Of a DNA stretch of 64,000 bases, positions 26,744-35,689 are shown one piece after another. Numbering within the stretch: the first letter of the stretch is position 1; every line of letters starts with the position of its first letter. Source of the DNA: Ancylobacter oerskovii. Its GTDB lineage: Bacteria > Pseudomonadota > Alphaproteobacteria > Rhizobiales > Xanthobacteraceae. A model generated the notes under the pieces. That model saw only the letters and a program-made list of their open reading frames with translations, ran no database searches and had not been told where the DNA came from. Position numbers and translations under genes: made by a program. The stretch is taken from the NCBI RefSeq assembly GCF_018390555.1, contig NZ_JAHBGB010000041.1, forward strand, positions 186,001 through 250,000, read 5' to 3'.

Positions 26744-29041
26744 TCAGCGCGCTCCCTGCAGGGCGGACTTCACCAGGCGGACCGGCACGCCCTTGTAGGA
26801 CGGGGTGAAGCTCTGCGGATCATGCGCATAGAGCGGCACCAGGGGATTCATCTCCGGGTAGTAGGCGGCGCAGCCGCCATCCGGGAACGCATAGGGCACC
26901 ACGCGGAAGCCGCGCACGGCACGCTCCACGCCATCGGTCGCCACGGTGACGATGTCGACGCGGTCGTCGGCCTTCAGGCCGCGCTTCGCGATCTCCCCTT
27001 CATTGAGGAAGATCACGTCGCGCTGGTTGTAGACGCCGCGATAGCGATCCGAATTCGAATAGAGCGTGGTGTTGTACTGGTCGTGGCTGCGCACCGAGGT
27101 GAGCCACAGCGCCGCCTCGTCATGGATGGTGAGGTCCTCGCAGAGGCCGTCGACGACGAGGAAATTCGCCTTGCCGGAGGCCGTCGCCCAGATGCGCTCG
27201 CGGGCCAGCGAGGTGAGGTGGAAGCCGCCCGGCTCCCTGATGCGGGCATTGTAGCCGGCGAAGATCGGGAACACCGCCTCGATGTCCTCGCGGATCAGCG
27301 CGTAGTCGCCGGCGAGCTTTTCCCACGCCACCTTCGAACGGGCGCCGAGCGTGGCGCGGGCCATGCCGGCGATGATGGCCGGCTCGCTGCGCAGATGCTC
27401 GGAGGCCGGCGGGCGCACGCCGGCGGAGGCGTGCACCATCGACATGGAATCCTCCACCGTGACCGATTGCGGGCCGGTGGCCTGGAGATCGATCTCGGTG
27501 CGGCCGAGGCAGGGCAGGATCAGCGCGTCCTTGCCGTGCACGAGATGGCTGCGGTTGAGCTTGGTGGCGATGTGGACGGTGAGGTCGAGCCGGCGCATCG
27601 CCGCCTGCGTCGCCTCCCAATCCGGGATGGCGGCGGCGAAATTGCCGCCGAGGCCGATGAACACCTTGGATTCGCCGCGTAGCATGGCTTCCAGCGCGGT
27701 GACGACGTTGTGGCCGTGCTTGCGCGGCGGCGCGAAGCCGAAGCGGGCCTCGATGCGGTCCAGCAACTCGTCGCCGGGGATCTCGGTGATGCCGACCGTG
27801 CGGTCGCCCTGCACGTTGGAATGGCCGCGCACCGGGCACATGCCGCTGCCCTCGCGGCCGATATTGCCCTTGAGCAGGGCGAGATTGGTGAGCTGCTGGA
27901 CGTTGTGCGCGCCGTGGCGGTGCTGGGTGATGCCCATGCCGTAGACGAAGATGGTGCGCTCGGCGCTCATATAGGCGCGGGCTGCCGCTTCGATATCACC
28001 GCGGGACAGCCCCGATTTGCGCTCGATATCCTCCCATTGCGTCGCCACGAGATCGGCGATGAGCGCCTCGACGCCGACCGTGTGGCCGCGGATGAAGTCC
28101 CAGTCGAGCACCGGGGCGGCCTCGGCGCGCCGGGCGGCGGCATCGGCCTCGACCAGGCATTTCATCATGCCCTTGATCACCGCGACGTCGCCGCCGACCT
28201 TCACCTGGAACAGGCGGGAGGAGATCGGCGTCGAGGTGAGCGTCGCCATCTCGATCGGGTTCTGCGGCGCCTGGAAGCGCTGCAGCGCCCGCTCCGGCAG
28301 CGGGTTGAACGACATGATGGTGGCGCCGCGCCGCGAGGCGTTGCGCAGGTCGGTCATCATGCGCGGCGAATTGGTGCCGGGGTTCTGGCCGAAGATGAAG
28401 ATGCAGTCGGCCTTCTCGAAATCCTCCAGCAGCACCGTGCCCTTGCCGACGCCGATCGACTGCGGCAGGCCGACGCTGGTGGCCTCGTGGCACATGTTGG
28501 AGCAATCGGGGAAATTGTTGGTGCCGAACTCGCGGGCGAACAGCTGGTAGAGGAAGGCGGCCTCGTTGGAGGCACGGCCGGAGGTGTAGAACTCCGCCAT
28601 GTTCGGATCGGGCAGGGCGTCGAGATGGCGGGCGACGAGGGCGAAGGCCTCCTCCCAGCTCACCGGCTCGTATTTGTCGCCGACGGAATCGTAGCGCATC
28701 GGGTGGGTGAGGCGCCCTTCCATCTCGAGCTCGAAATCGGACATCTGCTCGAGTTCGCTCACGGTGTGGGCGGCGAAGAAGTCCGGCGTGCAGCGCTTCG
28801 CCGTGGCCTCCCAGGCGACCGCCTTGCCGCCGTTCTCGCAATATTCGAAGGGCGAGGTGTGCTTGGGGTCGGCCCAGCCGCAGCCCGGGCAATCGAAGCC
28901 GCCCGGCTGGTTCATGTGCGACAGCAGTTCCATGCCCGATAGCGGGATGTCCTGTTCCACGAGCGCGGTGCCCATGGCCTTGAGCGCTCCCCAGCCGCCG
29001 GCGGGGCTGTGATAGGGGCGAATGGATTTCGCGATACCCAT
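26744..29041 (-). CDS. ydeP: YdeP/FdhF-type molybdopterin oxidoreductase
   Basis: A 765-residue bis-MGD enzyme of the DMSO-reductase superfamily, close in length to E. coli YdeP (759). CPGCGWADPK at 51-60 supplies a CxxC motif. GQNPGTNSPRMM, YGMGITQHRHGAHNVQQLTN, MCPVRGHSNVQGDRT and the C-terminal YNTTLYSNSDRYRGVYNQRD are characteristic of this branch. The reaction is unknown; E. coli YdeP contributes to acid resistance. It is fused by a 2-base gap to cydA, which suggests that its electrons reach quinol or the oxidase, or that both genes serve one stress response. Confidence 0.9.
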   Translation of the reverse strand: MGIAKSIRPYHSPAGGWGALKAMGTALVEQDIPLSGMELLSHMNQPGGFDCPGCGWADPKHTSPFEYCENGGKAVAWEATAKRCTPDFFAAHTVSELEQMSDFELEMEGRLTHPMRYDSVGDKYEPVSWEEAFALVARHLDALPDPNMAEFYTSGRASNEAAFLYQLFAREFGTNNFPDCSNMCHEATSVGLPQSIGVGKGTVLLEDFEKADCIFIFGQNPGTNSPRMMTDLRNASRRGATIMSFNPLPERALQRFQAPQNPIEMATLTSTPISSRLFQVKVGGDVAVIKGMMKCLVEADAAARRAEAAPVLDWDFIRGHTVGVEALIADLVATQWEDIERKSGLSRGDIEAAARAYMSAERTIFVYGMGITQHRHGAHNVQQLTNLALLKGNIGREGSGMCPVRGHSNVQGDRTVGITEIPGDELLDRIEARFGFAPPRKHGHNVVTALEAMLRGESKVFIGLGGNFAAAIPDWEATQAAMRRLDLTVHIATKLNRSHLVHGKDALILPCLGRTEIDLQATGPQSVTVEDSMSMVHASAGVRPPASEHLRSEPAIIAGMARATLGARSKVAWEKLAGDYALIREDIEAVFPIFAGYNARIREPGGFHLTSLARERIWATASGKANFLVVDGLCEDLTIHDEAALWLTSVRSHDQYNTTLYSNSDRYRGVYNQRDVIFLNEGEIAKRGLKADDRVDIVTVATDGVERAVRGFRVVPYAFPDGGCAAYYPEMNPLVPLYAHDPQSFTPSYKGVPVRLVKSALQGAR

Positions 29042-29076
29042 GGCGGGCTCCCGTCAGACGGCGGAGGGGAAGGGGT

Positions 29077-29919
29077 TCAGTTGCGGCCGCGCTGGGCGCT
29101 GCGCCACTGGTGCGGGGTGTCGCCGACGAAGCGGCGGAACACGGTGGTGAAGTGTGCCTGGGTCTGGAAGCCGACATCGAGCGCGATGGCGACCAGCGAG
29201 TCGCGGGTCTCCAGCATCAGCGCCTGCGCCTTCTCGATGCGCCGGCGCAGCAGGAATTCGTGCGGGCGCAGGCCGGTGGCGATGCGGAACTGGGCGGCGA
29301 AATGCATGCGGCTGAGGCCGGCGGCATCGGCCATGCCGGCGAGGGTGACGCTCTCGGCGAGATTGTCGTCGATATAGGCGAGGGCCTTCTTCAGCCGCCA
29401 CTTCGGCAGGCCGGACCGGGGACGGCGCGGGGACGGCGCGGTTTCGGGATCTCTCTCGCGGGGCTCCGGCGCATCGCCGGGGCGGACGCTGAGGGCGCGG
29501 GTGACGATGGCGAGGCGCAGCGCATCGGCATAGACGCCGCCGAATTCGTCGGCGCCGTGCTCGGCGGCTTCCAGCGCCTGCGACAGGCGGCGGATGACCG
29601 GATCGTCAGTGCCGGCGACCGCCGGGCCGGCGAGGCCCAGCGCGGCGGGCAGGTGGCTGCCGGCGACGCGCAGATGCAGGGTGCCGTCGCGGGCGGCGGC
29701 GGGCTCGACCACCGGGGCCAGGGTGCCGGGGAAGGCGCTCGCGGCGGAGATGGCGAGGACGAGGTCGATATGGCCGAGACGGACGGACAGGCTGTCGGGA
29801 GCCGCCGGCGGCGCGACCGGCGCGACCGGGCGGGGGGCGTCGAAGGGCACGGACAGGATCTCGACGGCGCGGGCAGGAGAGACGCTGCCTTCGGCAGGCG
29901 GGGAAACGTGGAACGACAT
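29077..29919 (-). CDS. AraC-family transcriptional regulator
   Basis: A 280-residue regulator. The C-terminal AraC double helix-turn-helix (about 175-275) reads LKKALAYIDDNLAESVTLAG, GLSRMHFAAQFRIATGLRPH and VAIALDVGFQTQAHFTTVFRRFVGDTPHQWR. The N-terminal 160 residues are Ala/Pro-rich and match no domain I recognise. The ATG at 29919 follows GAGGGAG; the long upstream frame is antisense to the RND operon. It is 35 bases upstream of ydeP on the same strand and divergent from the RND genes, so it may control either or both. Confidence 0.9.
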   Translation of the reverse strand: MSFHVSPPAEGSVSPARAVEILSVPFDAPRPVAPVAPPAAPDSLSVRLGHIDLVLAISAASAFPGTLAPVVEPAAARDGTLHLRVAGSHLPAALGLAGPAVAGTDDPVIRRLSQALEAAEHGADEFGGVYADALRLAIVTRALSVRPGDAPEPRERDPETAPSPRRPRSGLPKWRLKKALAYIDDNLAESVTLAGMADAAGLSRMHFAAQFRIATGLRPHEFLLRRRIEKAQALMLETRDSLVAIALDVGFQTQAHFTTVFRRFVGDTPHQWRSAQRGRN

Positions 29920-30279
29920 GGCCGGAACTCCCTCTGGAATAGGGCGGAGCGTCAGCCCGGCGTCCCCGCGATGGGATCCCGTTGAGGAAGGAGCCTGAGA
30001 TTGCCCGACCGCACGAAGATGTCCCATCGCCGTTTCTGGATGCGTCCAGGCATCGGCTGGCGATGGGAAGAGAATAGGCGCGGGGCGAATTCGCTCCATT
30101 CTACGTGGGTTTGGCCGGCTATATGAAGAGTTTGCCGCCCCCATACCTTGGTATGGGCCGCACTCGCCCGGGGCGGTGGACCGGGCGGTGGAACGGCAAG
30201 CCGGCGGCGTTCCCGAAAGAATTCGCCTCCGGGCGGGCGCAGGCAGGCAGCTGGTTTCGCTGTCGAGGGAGGACCGGAC
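29920..30279. promoter_or_regulatory. Divergent araC / RND operon control region
   Basis: This 360-base gap holds a perfect 18-base palindrome at 30140-30157 and some AT-richer sequence near 30085-30130. I see no gene in it. Confidence 0.6.
30140..30157. promoter_or_regulatory. Perfect palindrome upstream of the RND operon
   Basis: CCCATACC-TT-GGTATGGG is an 8-2-8 perfect dyad, 123 bases before the membrane-fusion gene start. AraC proteins usually bind direct repeats, so a TetR-, MarR- or MerR-type protein encoded elsewhere may bind it instead. Confidence 0.6.
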
Positions 30280-31434
30280 ATGCCGGGCTCGCGCCACCGC
30301 CGCGGATGGGTGCTGTCGTCGCTGCTTCTGGCCGGCCTCGCGGCCGGCTACGGGATATTCCGCTTCGAGGCCCGCCCGCCCGCCGCCGCGCCGGCCGCGG
30401 CGCCGGTGCCGGTGGAGACGGCGCGGGCCGGGCGGCGCGACGTGCCGGTGTTCCTCACCGGCATCGGCACGGTGGAGCCGTTCAACACCGTGACCGTGCG
30501 CTCGCGCGTCGACGGCGAGCTGCAGCAGGTGCTGTTCAGGGAAGGCCAGGACGTCCGAAAAGGCGACCTCCTGGCGGTGATCGACCCGCGCACCTTCGAG
30601 GCGGCGCTGCAGGAGGCGCAGGCGAAGCTGCAGCAGGACGAGGCCTCGCTCGCCAATGCCCGGCTGATCCTCGACCGCGACGCGCAGCTCGGCAAGGACG
30701 CCTTCGCCAGCACGCAGGCGGTGGACAACCAGCGGAGCGCGGTGCAGCAGCTCGAAGCGCAGATCGCCCAGGACCAGGCGGCGATCTCCACCGCGCAGAC
30801 GCAGCTCTCCTATACGCGCATCGCCGCGCCCATCGACGGGCGCGCCGGGCTGCGGCTGGTGGACGAGGGCAACATCGTGCATGCGAGCGACGTGGGCGGC
30901 CTCGTCGTGCTCAACCAGCTGCACCCGATCTCGGTGATCTCGACGCTGCCGCAGGCCGACGTGCCGGCGATCCGCGCCGCGCTGGACAAGGGGGCGACGC
31001 CGGCGCAGGCGATGTCGCGGGAGGGCGGGCAGGAGGCGGGCGGGCAATGGCTCGCCACCGGCACGGTGGAGCTGATCGACAACAAGATCGACCCGCAGAG
31101 CGGCACGCTGCAGGTGAAATCGGTGTTCGCCAATGCCGACGATGCGCTGTGGCCGGGCCAGTTCGTCGAACTGCGGCTGCAGGTGAAGACGCTGCCCGGG
31201 GTCGTCACCGTGCCGGCGGATGCGGTGCAGCGCGGGCCCGCGGGCGCGTTCGTCTTCGTGGTCGGGGCCGATGGCCGCGTAACGACGGCACCGGTGACGG
31301 TGGGGCCGATCGCCGACGGCATCGCGGTGATCGAAAAGGGGATCGAGCCCGGCCAGACGGTAGTGGTGCATGGCCAGTACCGCCTCGCGCCCGGCACCGC
31401 GGTGACGGAAGCGGCCGCCGGGACGGGAGGCTGA
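30280..31434 (+). CDS. RND efflux periplasmic adaptor (MdtA/AcrA family)
   Basis: A 384-residue membrane-fusion protein. It has an N-terminal anchor (VLSSLLLAGLAAGYGIFRF), a biotinyl-lipoyl-like half (VRSRVDGELQQVLFREGQDV), an alpha-helical hairpin of about 70 residues, the second lipoyl half (YTRIAAPIDGRAGLRLVDEG) and beta-barrel domains. The ATG at 30280 follows GAGGGAGG. It partners the pump encoded 3 bases downstream; no outer-membrane factor gene is linked. Confidence 0.93.
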   Translation: MPGSRHRRGWVLSSLLLAGLAAGYGIFRFEARPPAAAPAAAPVPVETARAGRRDVPVFLTGIGTVEPFNTVTVRSRVDGELQQVLFREGQDVRKGDLLAVIDPRTFEAALQEAQAKLQQDEASLANARLILDRDAQLGKDAFASTQAVDNQRSAVQQLEAQIAQDQAAISTAQTQLSYTRIAAPIDGRAGLRLVDEGNIVHASDVGGLVVLNQLHPISVISTLPQADVPAIRAALDKGATPAQAMSREGGQEAGGQWLATGTVELIDNKIDPQSGTLQVKSVFANADDALWPGQFVELRLQVKTLPGVVTVPADAVQRGPAGAFVFVVGADGRVTTAPVTVGPIADGIAVIEKGIEPGQTVVVHGQYRLAPGTAVTEAAAGTGG

Positions 31435-31436
31435 TC

Positions 31437-34400
31437 ATGGCGTCCTCCCCGGTCTCGCTCTCCTCCTGGTTCGTCCGCCATCCCATCGGCACCTCGCTGC
31501 TGATGGCGGGGCTGCTGATGCTCGGCGCGGTGGCCTTTCCGCGCCTGCCGGTGGCGCCGCTGCCGGAGGTGGACTTCCCGACGCTGTCGGTCTCCACCCA
31601 ATTGCCCGGCGCCAGCCCGGAGATCATCGCCTCCTCCGTGACGCAGCCGCTGGAGCGGCAATTCGGCGAGATTCCGGGCCTGGCGCAGATGACCTCGATC
31701 TCGACGCTGGGCAATTCCTCGATCACGCTGCAATTCGATCTCGACGTCGACATCAACGCGGCGGCGCAGGACGTGCAGACGGCGATCAACGCCGCCGGCG
31801 GGCAATTGCCGACCGACCTGCCGGCACCGCCGACCTATCGCAAGGTGAACCCGGCCGACCCGCCAATCCTGGTGCTGGCGCTGACCTCCGGGACGCTGCC
31901 GATCACGCAGGTGGACGACTTCGCCGAGAACGTGCTGGAGCAGCATGTCAGCCAGATCGGCGGCGTCGGGCAGGTGCTGATCTACGGCCAGCAGAAGCCT
32001 TCGGTGCGTATCCAGGTCGATCCGGCGAAGCTGGCCAATCTCGGCCTGTCGCTGGAGGACATCAGGCAGGCCATCGTCTCGCTGACGGTGAACGATCCCA
32101 AGGGCACGGTGCAGGGGCGACAGCGCACCTTCACCCTGTTCGACAACGACCAATTGACCTCGGCCGGGCCATGGCGCGACGCCATCCTCGCCTGGCGCGA
32201 CGGCGCGCCGGTGCGGGTGCGCGACATCGGCACCGCCGTCGACGCGCCGGAGAACGACCAGCTGGCCGCTTGGTCGAACGGTGAGCCGGCTATCATCATT
32301 CCCGTGTTCAAACTGCCGGGCGCCAACGTCATCGACACGGTGGAGGCGATCAAGGCACAGCTGCCGGGGCTGATGGCCACCGCGCCCGCCGGAATCACGC
32401 TGTCGATCGTCAGCGACCGCACCGGCACCATCCGCGCCTCGGTGGAGGATGTGGAGAAGACGCTGATCATCACCGTGGTGCTGGTGGTGGCGGTGATCTT
32501 CGTGTTCCTGCGCAACCTGTGGGCGACGGTGATCCCGTCCATCGCGGTGCCGCTCGCCATCATCGGCACCTTCGCGGCGATGTACGCGCTCGGCTACAGC
32601 CTCGACAACCTGTCGCTGATGGGGCTGTCCATCGCGGTGGGCTTCGTGGTCGACGACGCCATCGTCATGCTCGAGAACATCGAGCGGCACCTGGAGATGG
32701 GCAAGACGCCGCTCGAGGCGGCGCTCGACGGCTCGGCGGAGATCGGCTTCACCATATTGTCGATCAGCCTGTCGCTGATCGCGGTGTTCATCCCGCTCTT
32801 GCTGATGGGCGGGCTGGTGGGGCGGCTGTTCCGCGAATTCGCGGTGACGGTGACGATCACCATCGCGATCTCCGCCTTCGTGTCGCTGACGCTGACCCCG
32901 ATGCTGTGCGCGCTGTTCCTGCGGCCGAAGGGCAAGGAGCAGGCGCATGGGCGGCTCTATCTGTGGTCCGAACGCGGCTTCGACGCCTTGCTGGCGGGGT
33001 ATGCCCGCACGCTCGACCTCGCGCTCGACCATCGGCGCGCGACGCTGGCCGTGTTCGCGGCGGCGGTGGCCGCGACCGGGGTGCTGTTCTACGAAATCCC
33101 CAAGGGCTTCTTCCCGCTGCAAGACACCGGGCTGATCATCGGCGTATCGGAGGCGGCGCAGGACATCTCCTTTTCGCAGATGGTCCGGCACCAGCTGGAG
33201 CTCGGCAGGATCGTCGCCGCCGACCCGGATGTCGCCACCGTCGGCATGGGGGTCGGCGCCGGCGCCGGCCAGACGGTGAACAATGGCCGCATGTTCATCA
33301 CGCTGAAGCCGCGCGACGCGCGCACGGCCTCGGTGTTCGAGATCATCGACCGGCTCAATGCCCGGCTCGCCAAGGTGGAGGGCGCGGCGCTGTTCCTGCA
33401 GGCGGCGCAGGACCTCAATGTCGGCGGCCGGGTGTCGCGCACGCAGTTCCAGTACACGCTGCAGGACGGCAATATCGACGAGCTCAACGAATGGGCGCCG
33501 AAGATGCTGGCCAAGCTGCGGACGCTGCCGCAGCTGAACAGCCTCGCCAGCGACCAGCAGGCCGGCGGGGCGACGCTGACGCTCGCCATCGACCGCGACC
33601 AGGCGTCACGGCTCGGCATCAGCCCGGCCGATATCGACAACACCCTCTACGACGCCTTCGGCCAGCGGCAGGTGACGCAGTACTTCACCCAGCTGAATTC
33701 CTATCACGTCATATTGGAGCTGGAGCCGGCGCTGCAGAACTCGCCGCACGCGCTGGACGGGATCTACCTGACCTCGCCGCTGACCGGCGCCAGGGTGCCG
33801 CTCTCGGTGCTGGCGAAATGGACCAGCGAGCCGACGAGCTTCCTGTCGATCAACCACCAGTCGCAATTCCCCTCGGTGACGCTGTCCTTCAACCTCGCGC
33901 CCGGCGTGGCGCTGGGCGAGGCGGTGGCGGCGATCCACCAGGCGGAGGCCGAGATCGGCAAGCCGGCGACGCTGACCGGCAGCTTCCAGGGCAATGCGCA
34001 GGCCTTCCAGGCCTCGCTGGCGAGCGAGCCGGCGCTGGTGCTGGCGGCGCTCGTCGTCATCTACATCATCCTCGGCGTGCTCTATGAGAGCTATGTCCAC
34101 CCGCTGACCATCCTCTCGACGCTGCCCTCGGCGGGGCTCGGGGCGCTGGCGATGCTGTGGCTGTCCGGCTTCGACTTCTCGATCATCGCGCTGATCGGCG
34201 TCATCCTCTTGATCGGCATCGTGAAGAAGAACGGCATCATGATCGTCGACTTCGCCATTGCCCGGGAGCGGGGCGAGGGGGGCGTGCGGATGCCGGCGCA
34301 TGACGCGATCCGCGAGGCGTGCCTGCTGCGCTTCCGGCCGATCCTGATGACCACCTTCGCCGCGCTGCTGGCCGGCGTGCCGCTGGTGATCGGCCACGGC

Positions 34401-34556
34401 ACCGGCTCGGAGCTGCGCCAGCCGCTCGGCATCGCCATCGTCGGCGGGTTGGCGGTGAGCCAGCTGCTGACCCTCTACACCACCCCGGTGATCTATCTCG
34501 CGCTTGACGGGCTGCGGACACGCCTCGCCCGGCGGCGCGACGTGCCGGCGACATAG
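31437..34556 (+). CDS. RND multidrug efflux transporter (MdtB/MdtC type)
   Basis: A 1039-residue proton-driven inner-membrane pump with 12 helices and two large periplasmic loops. The proton-relay Asp pair is in helix 4 (VGFVVDDAIVMLENIERH). PEVDFPTLSVSTQLPGASPE near the N-terminus and the helix 11-12 repeat (KKNGIMIVDFAI, LRFRPILMTT) are canonical. The start at 31437 is 2 bases after the adaptor stop codon; the long upstream frame is a shadow. A monooxygenase follows after 14 bases. Confidence 0.95.
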   Translation: MASSPVSLSSWFVRHPIGTSLLMAGLLMLGAVAFPRLPVAPLPEVDFPTLSVSTQLPGASPEIIASSVTQPLERQFGEIPGLAQMTSISTLGNSSITLQFDLDVDINAAAQDVQTAINAAGGQLPTDLPAPPTYRKVNPADPPILVLALTSGTLPITQVDDFAENVLEQHVSQIGGVGQVLIYGQQKPSVRIQVDPAKLANLGLSLEDIRQAIVSLTVNDPKGTVQGRQRTFTLFDNDQLTSAGPWRDAILAWRDGAPVRVRDIGTAVDAPENDQLAAWSNGEPAIIIPVFKLPGANVIDTVEAIKAQLPGLMATAPAGITLSIVSDRTGTIRASVEDVEKTLIITVVLVVAVIFVFLRNLWATVIPSIAVPLAIIGTFAAMYALGYSLDNLSLMGLSIAVGFVVDDAIVMLENIERHLEMGKTPLEAALDGSAEIGFTILSISLSLIAVFIPLLLMGGLVGRLFREFAVTVTITIAISAFVSLTLTPMLCALFLRPKGKEQAHGRLYLWSERGFDALLAGYARTLDLALDHRRATLAVFAAAVAATGVLFYEIPKGFFPLQDTGLIIGVSEAAQDISFSQMVRHQLELGRIVAADPDVATVGMGVGAGAGQTVNNGRMFITLKPRDARTASVFEIIDRLNARLAKVEGAALFLQAAQDLNVGGRVSRTQFQYTLQDGNIDELNEWAPKMLAKLRTLPQLNSLASDQQAGGATLTLAIDRDQASRLGISPADIDNTLYDAFGQRQVTQYFTQLNSYHVILELEPALQNSPHALDGIYLTSPLTGARVPLSVLAKWTSEPTSFLSINHQSQFPSVTLSFNLAPGVALGEAVAAIHQAEAEIGKPATLTGSFQGNAQAFQASLASEPALVLAALVVIYIILGVLYESYVHPLTILSTLPSAGLGALAMLWLSGFDFSIIALIGVILLIGIVKKNGIMIVDFAIARERGEGGVRMPAHDAIREACLLRFRPILMTTFAALLAGVPLVIGHGTGSELRQPLGIAIVGGLAVSQLLTLYTTPVIYLALDGLRTRLARRRDVPAT

Positions 34557-34570
34557 CGAGGAGCCTATTC

Positions 34571-35680
34571 ATGCGCATCATCATTGCCGGCGGTTCGGTC
34601 GGCGGGCTGTTCGTTTCCGAGCTGCTGCGCCGGGACGGGCACGACGTCACCCTTCTCGAGCGCTCGGCGCTGGGGCTCGAGGGGCGCGGCGCCGGCCTCG
34701 TCGCCCAGAGCGAGGTGTTCGACATGCTGCGCGAGGCCGGGGTCGCGCATCTCGCGACCTTCGGCGTCGTGGCGCGCGAGCGCATTCATCTCGACCGCGC
34801 CGGCGCCATCGTACACCGGCAGGCGACGCCGCAGACGCAGCTTTCCTGGGACCGGCTGTTCCGCACCTTCCGCGAGCGGGTGCCGGAGGGGGGCTATGTC
34901 GGCGGCCGGGCGGTGACGGGCGTGACGCAGGAGGCGCGGCGCGCGCGGGTGCATCTCGCCGATGGCGGGGTGGAGGAGGCGGATCTCGTCATCGCCGCCG
35001 ACGGGCTGGGCTCGACCTTGCGCGAGGCGGTGGCCGGGCCGGGCGCGCAGCCCGCCTATGCCGGCTATGTCGCCTGGCGCGGGCTGGTGCCGGAGGCGGC
35101 CATGCCGCCCGAGGCGGCGGCGACGCTGTTCGAGCGCTTCGCTTTCCACGACATGCCGGGCTCGCAGGCATTGGGCTATCTGGTGCCCGGGGCGGACGGG
35201 GCGATCGAGCGCGGGCGGCGGCGCTACAACTGGGTCTGGTACCGGCGCTACACGCCGGAGGAACTGGCGGGCGTGCTCACCGACGCGGAAGGGCAGCGCC
35301 ACGACTTCTCGCTGGCGCCGGGGCAGATGGCGCCGGCGGCGGCCGACGCCCTGCGCGCCGATGCCGCCCGGCTGCTGCCGCCGGCCTTCGCGGCGGCGGT
35401 GGCGGCGGAGCCGCGCCCCTTCGTGCAGGCGATCTTCGACTACGAGGCGCCGCGCCTCGTCGCCGGCCGTCTCGCCCTGACCGGCGACGCCGCCTTCGTC
35501 GCCCGGCCGCACACCGCCATGGGCGTCGCCAAGGCGGCGGGCGACGCCTTCGCCCTGCGCGACGCGCTGGCCGGGCAGCCGGACCTCGCCGGCGCGCTGG
35601 CGGCCTATGAGCGGGCGCGCCTGCCGCATGGGCGGGCAGTGGTGGAATATGGCCGGCGGCTCGGCGCCTTCCTCGGCTGA
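34571..35680 (+). CDS. FAD-dependent aromatic monooxygenase (group A flavoprotein)
   Basis: A 369-residue NAD(P)H flavin hydroxylase. The FAD-binding GxGxxG-type loop is IIIAGGSVGGLFVSELL with the acidic LLER end. The DG motif (VIAADGLGSTLR) and the GD motif (LTGDAAFVARPHTAMGVAKA) are intact. The latter resembles 2,6-dihydroxypyridine 3-hydroxylase-like members. It lies 14 bases after the RND pump, so it may oxidise a compound the pump exports. TetX-like drug inactivation is possible but not shown. Confidence 0.88.
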   Translation: MRIIIAGGSVGGLFVSELLRRDGHDVTLLERSALGLEGRGAGLVAQSEVFDMLREAGVAHLATFGVVARERIHLDRAGAIVHRQATPQTQLSWDRLFRTFRERVPEGGYVGGRAVTGVTQEARRARVHLADGGVEEADLVIAADGLGSTLREAVAGPGAQPAYAGYVAWRGLVPEAAMPPEAAATLFERFAFHDMPGSQALGYLVPGADGAIERGRRRYNWVWYRRYTPEELAGVLTDAEGQRHDFSLAPGQMAPAAADALRADAARLLPPAFAAAVAAEPRPFVQAIFDYEAPRLVAGRLALTGDAAFVARPHTAMGVAKAAGDAFALRDALAGQPDLAGALAAYERARLPHGRAVVEYGRRLGAFLG

Positions 35681-35689
35681 GGCCGGGGC

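Noticed and set aside
30810-33191. 793-codon minus-strand open frame opposite the RND genes
   Set aside because: It is a shadow of the RND coding strand without recognisable motifs.
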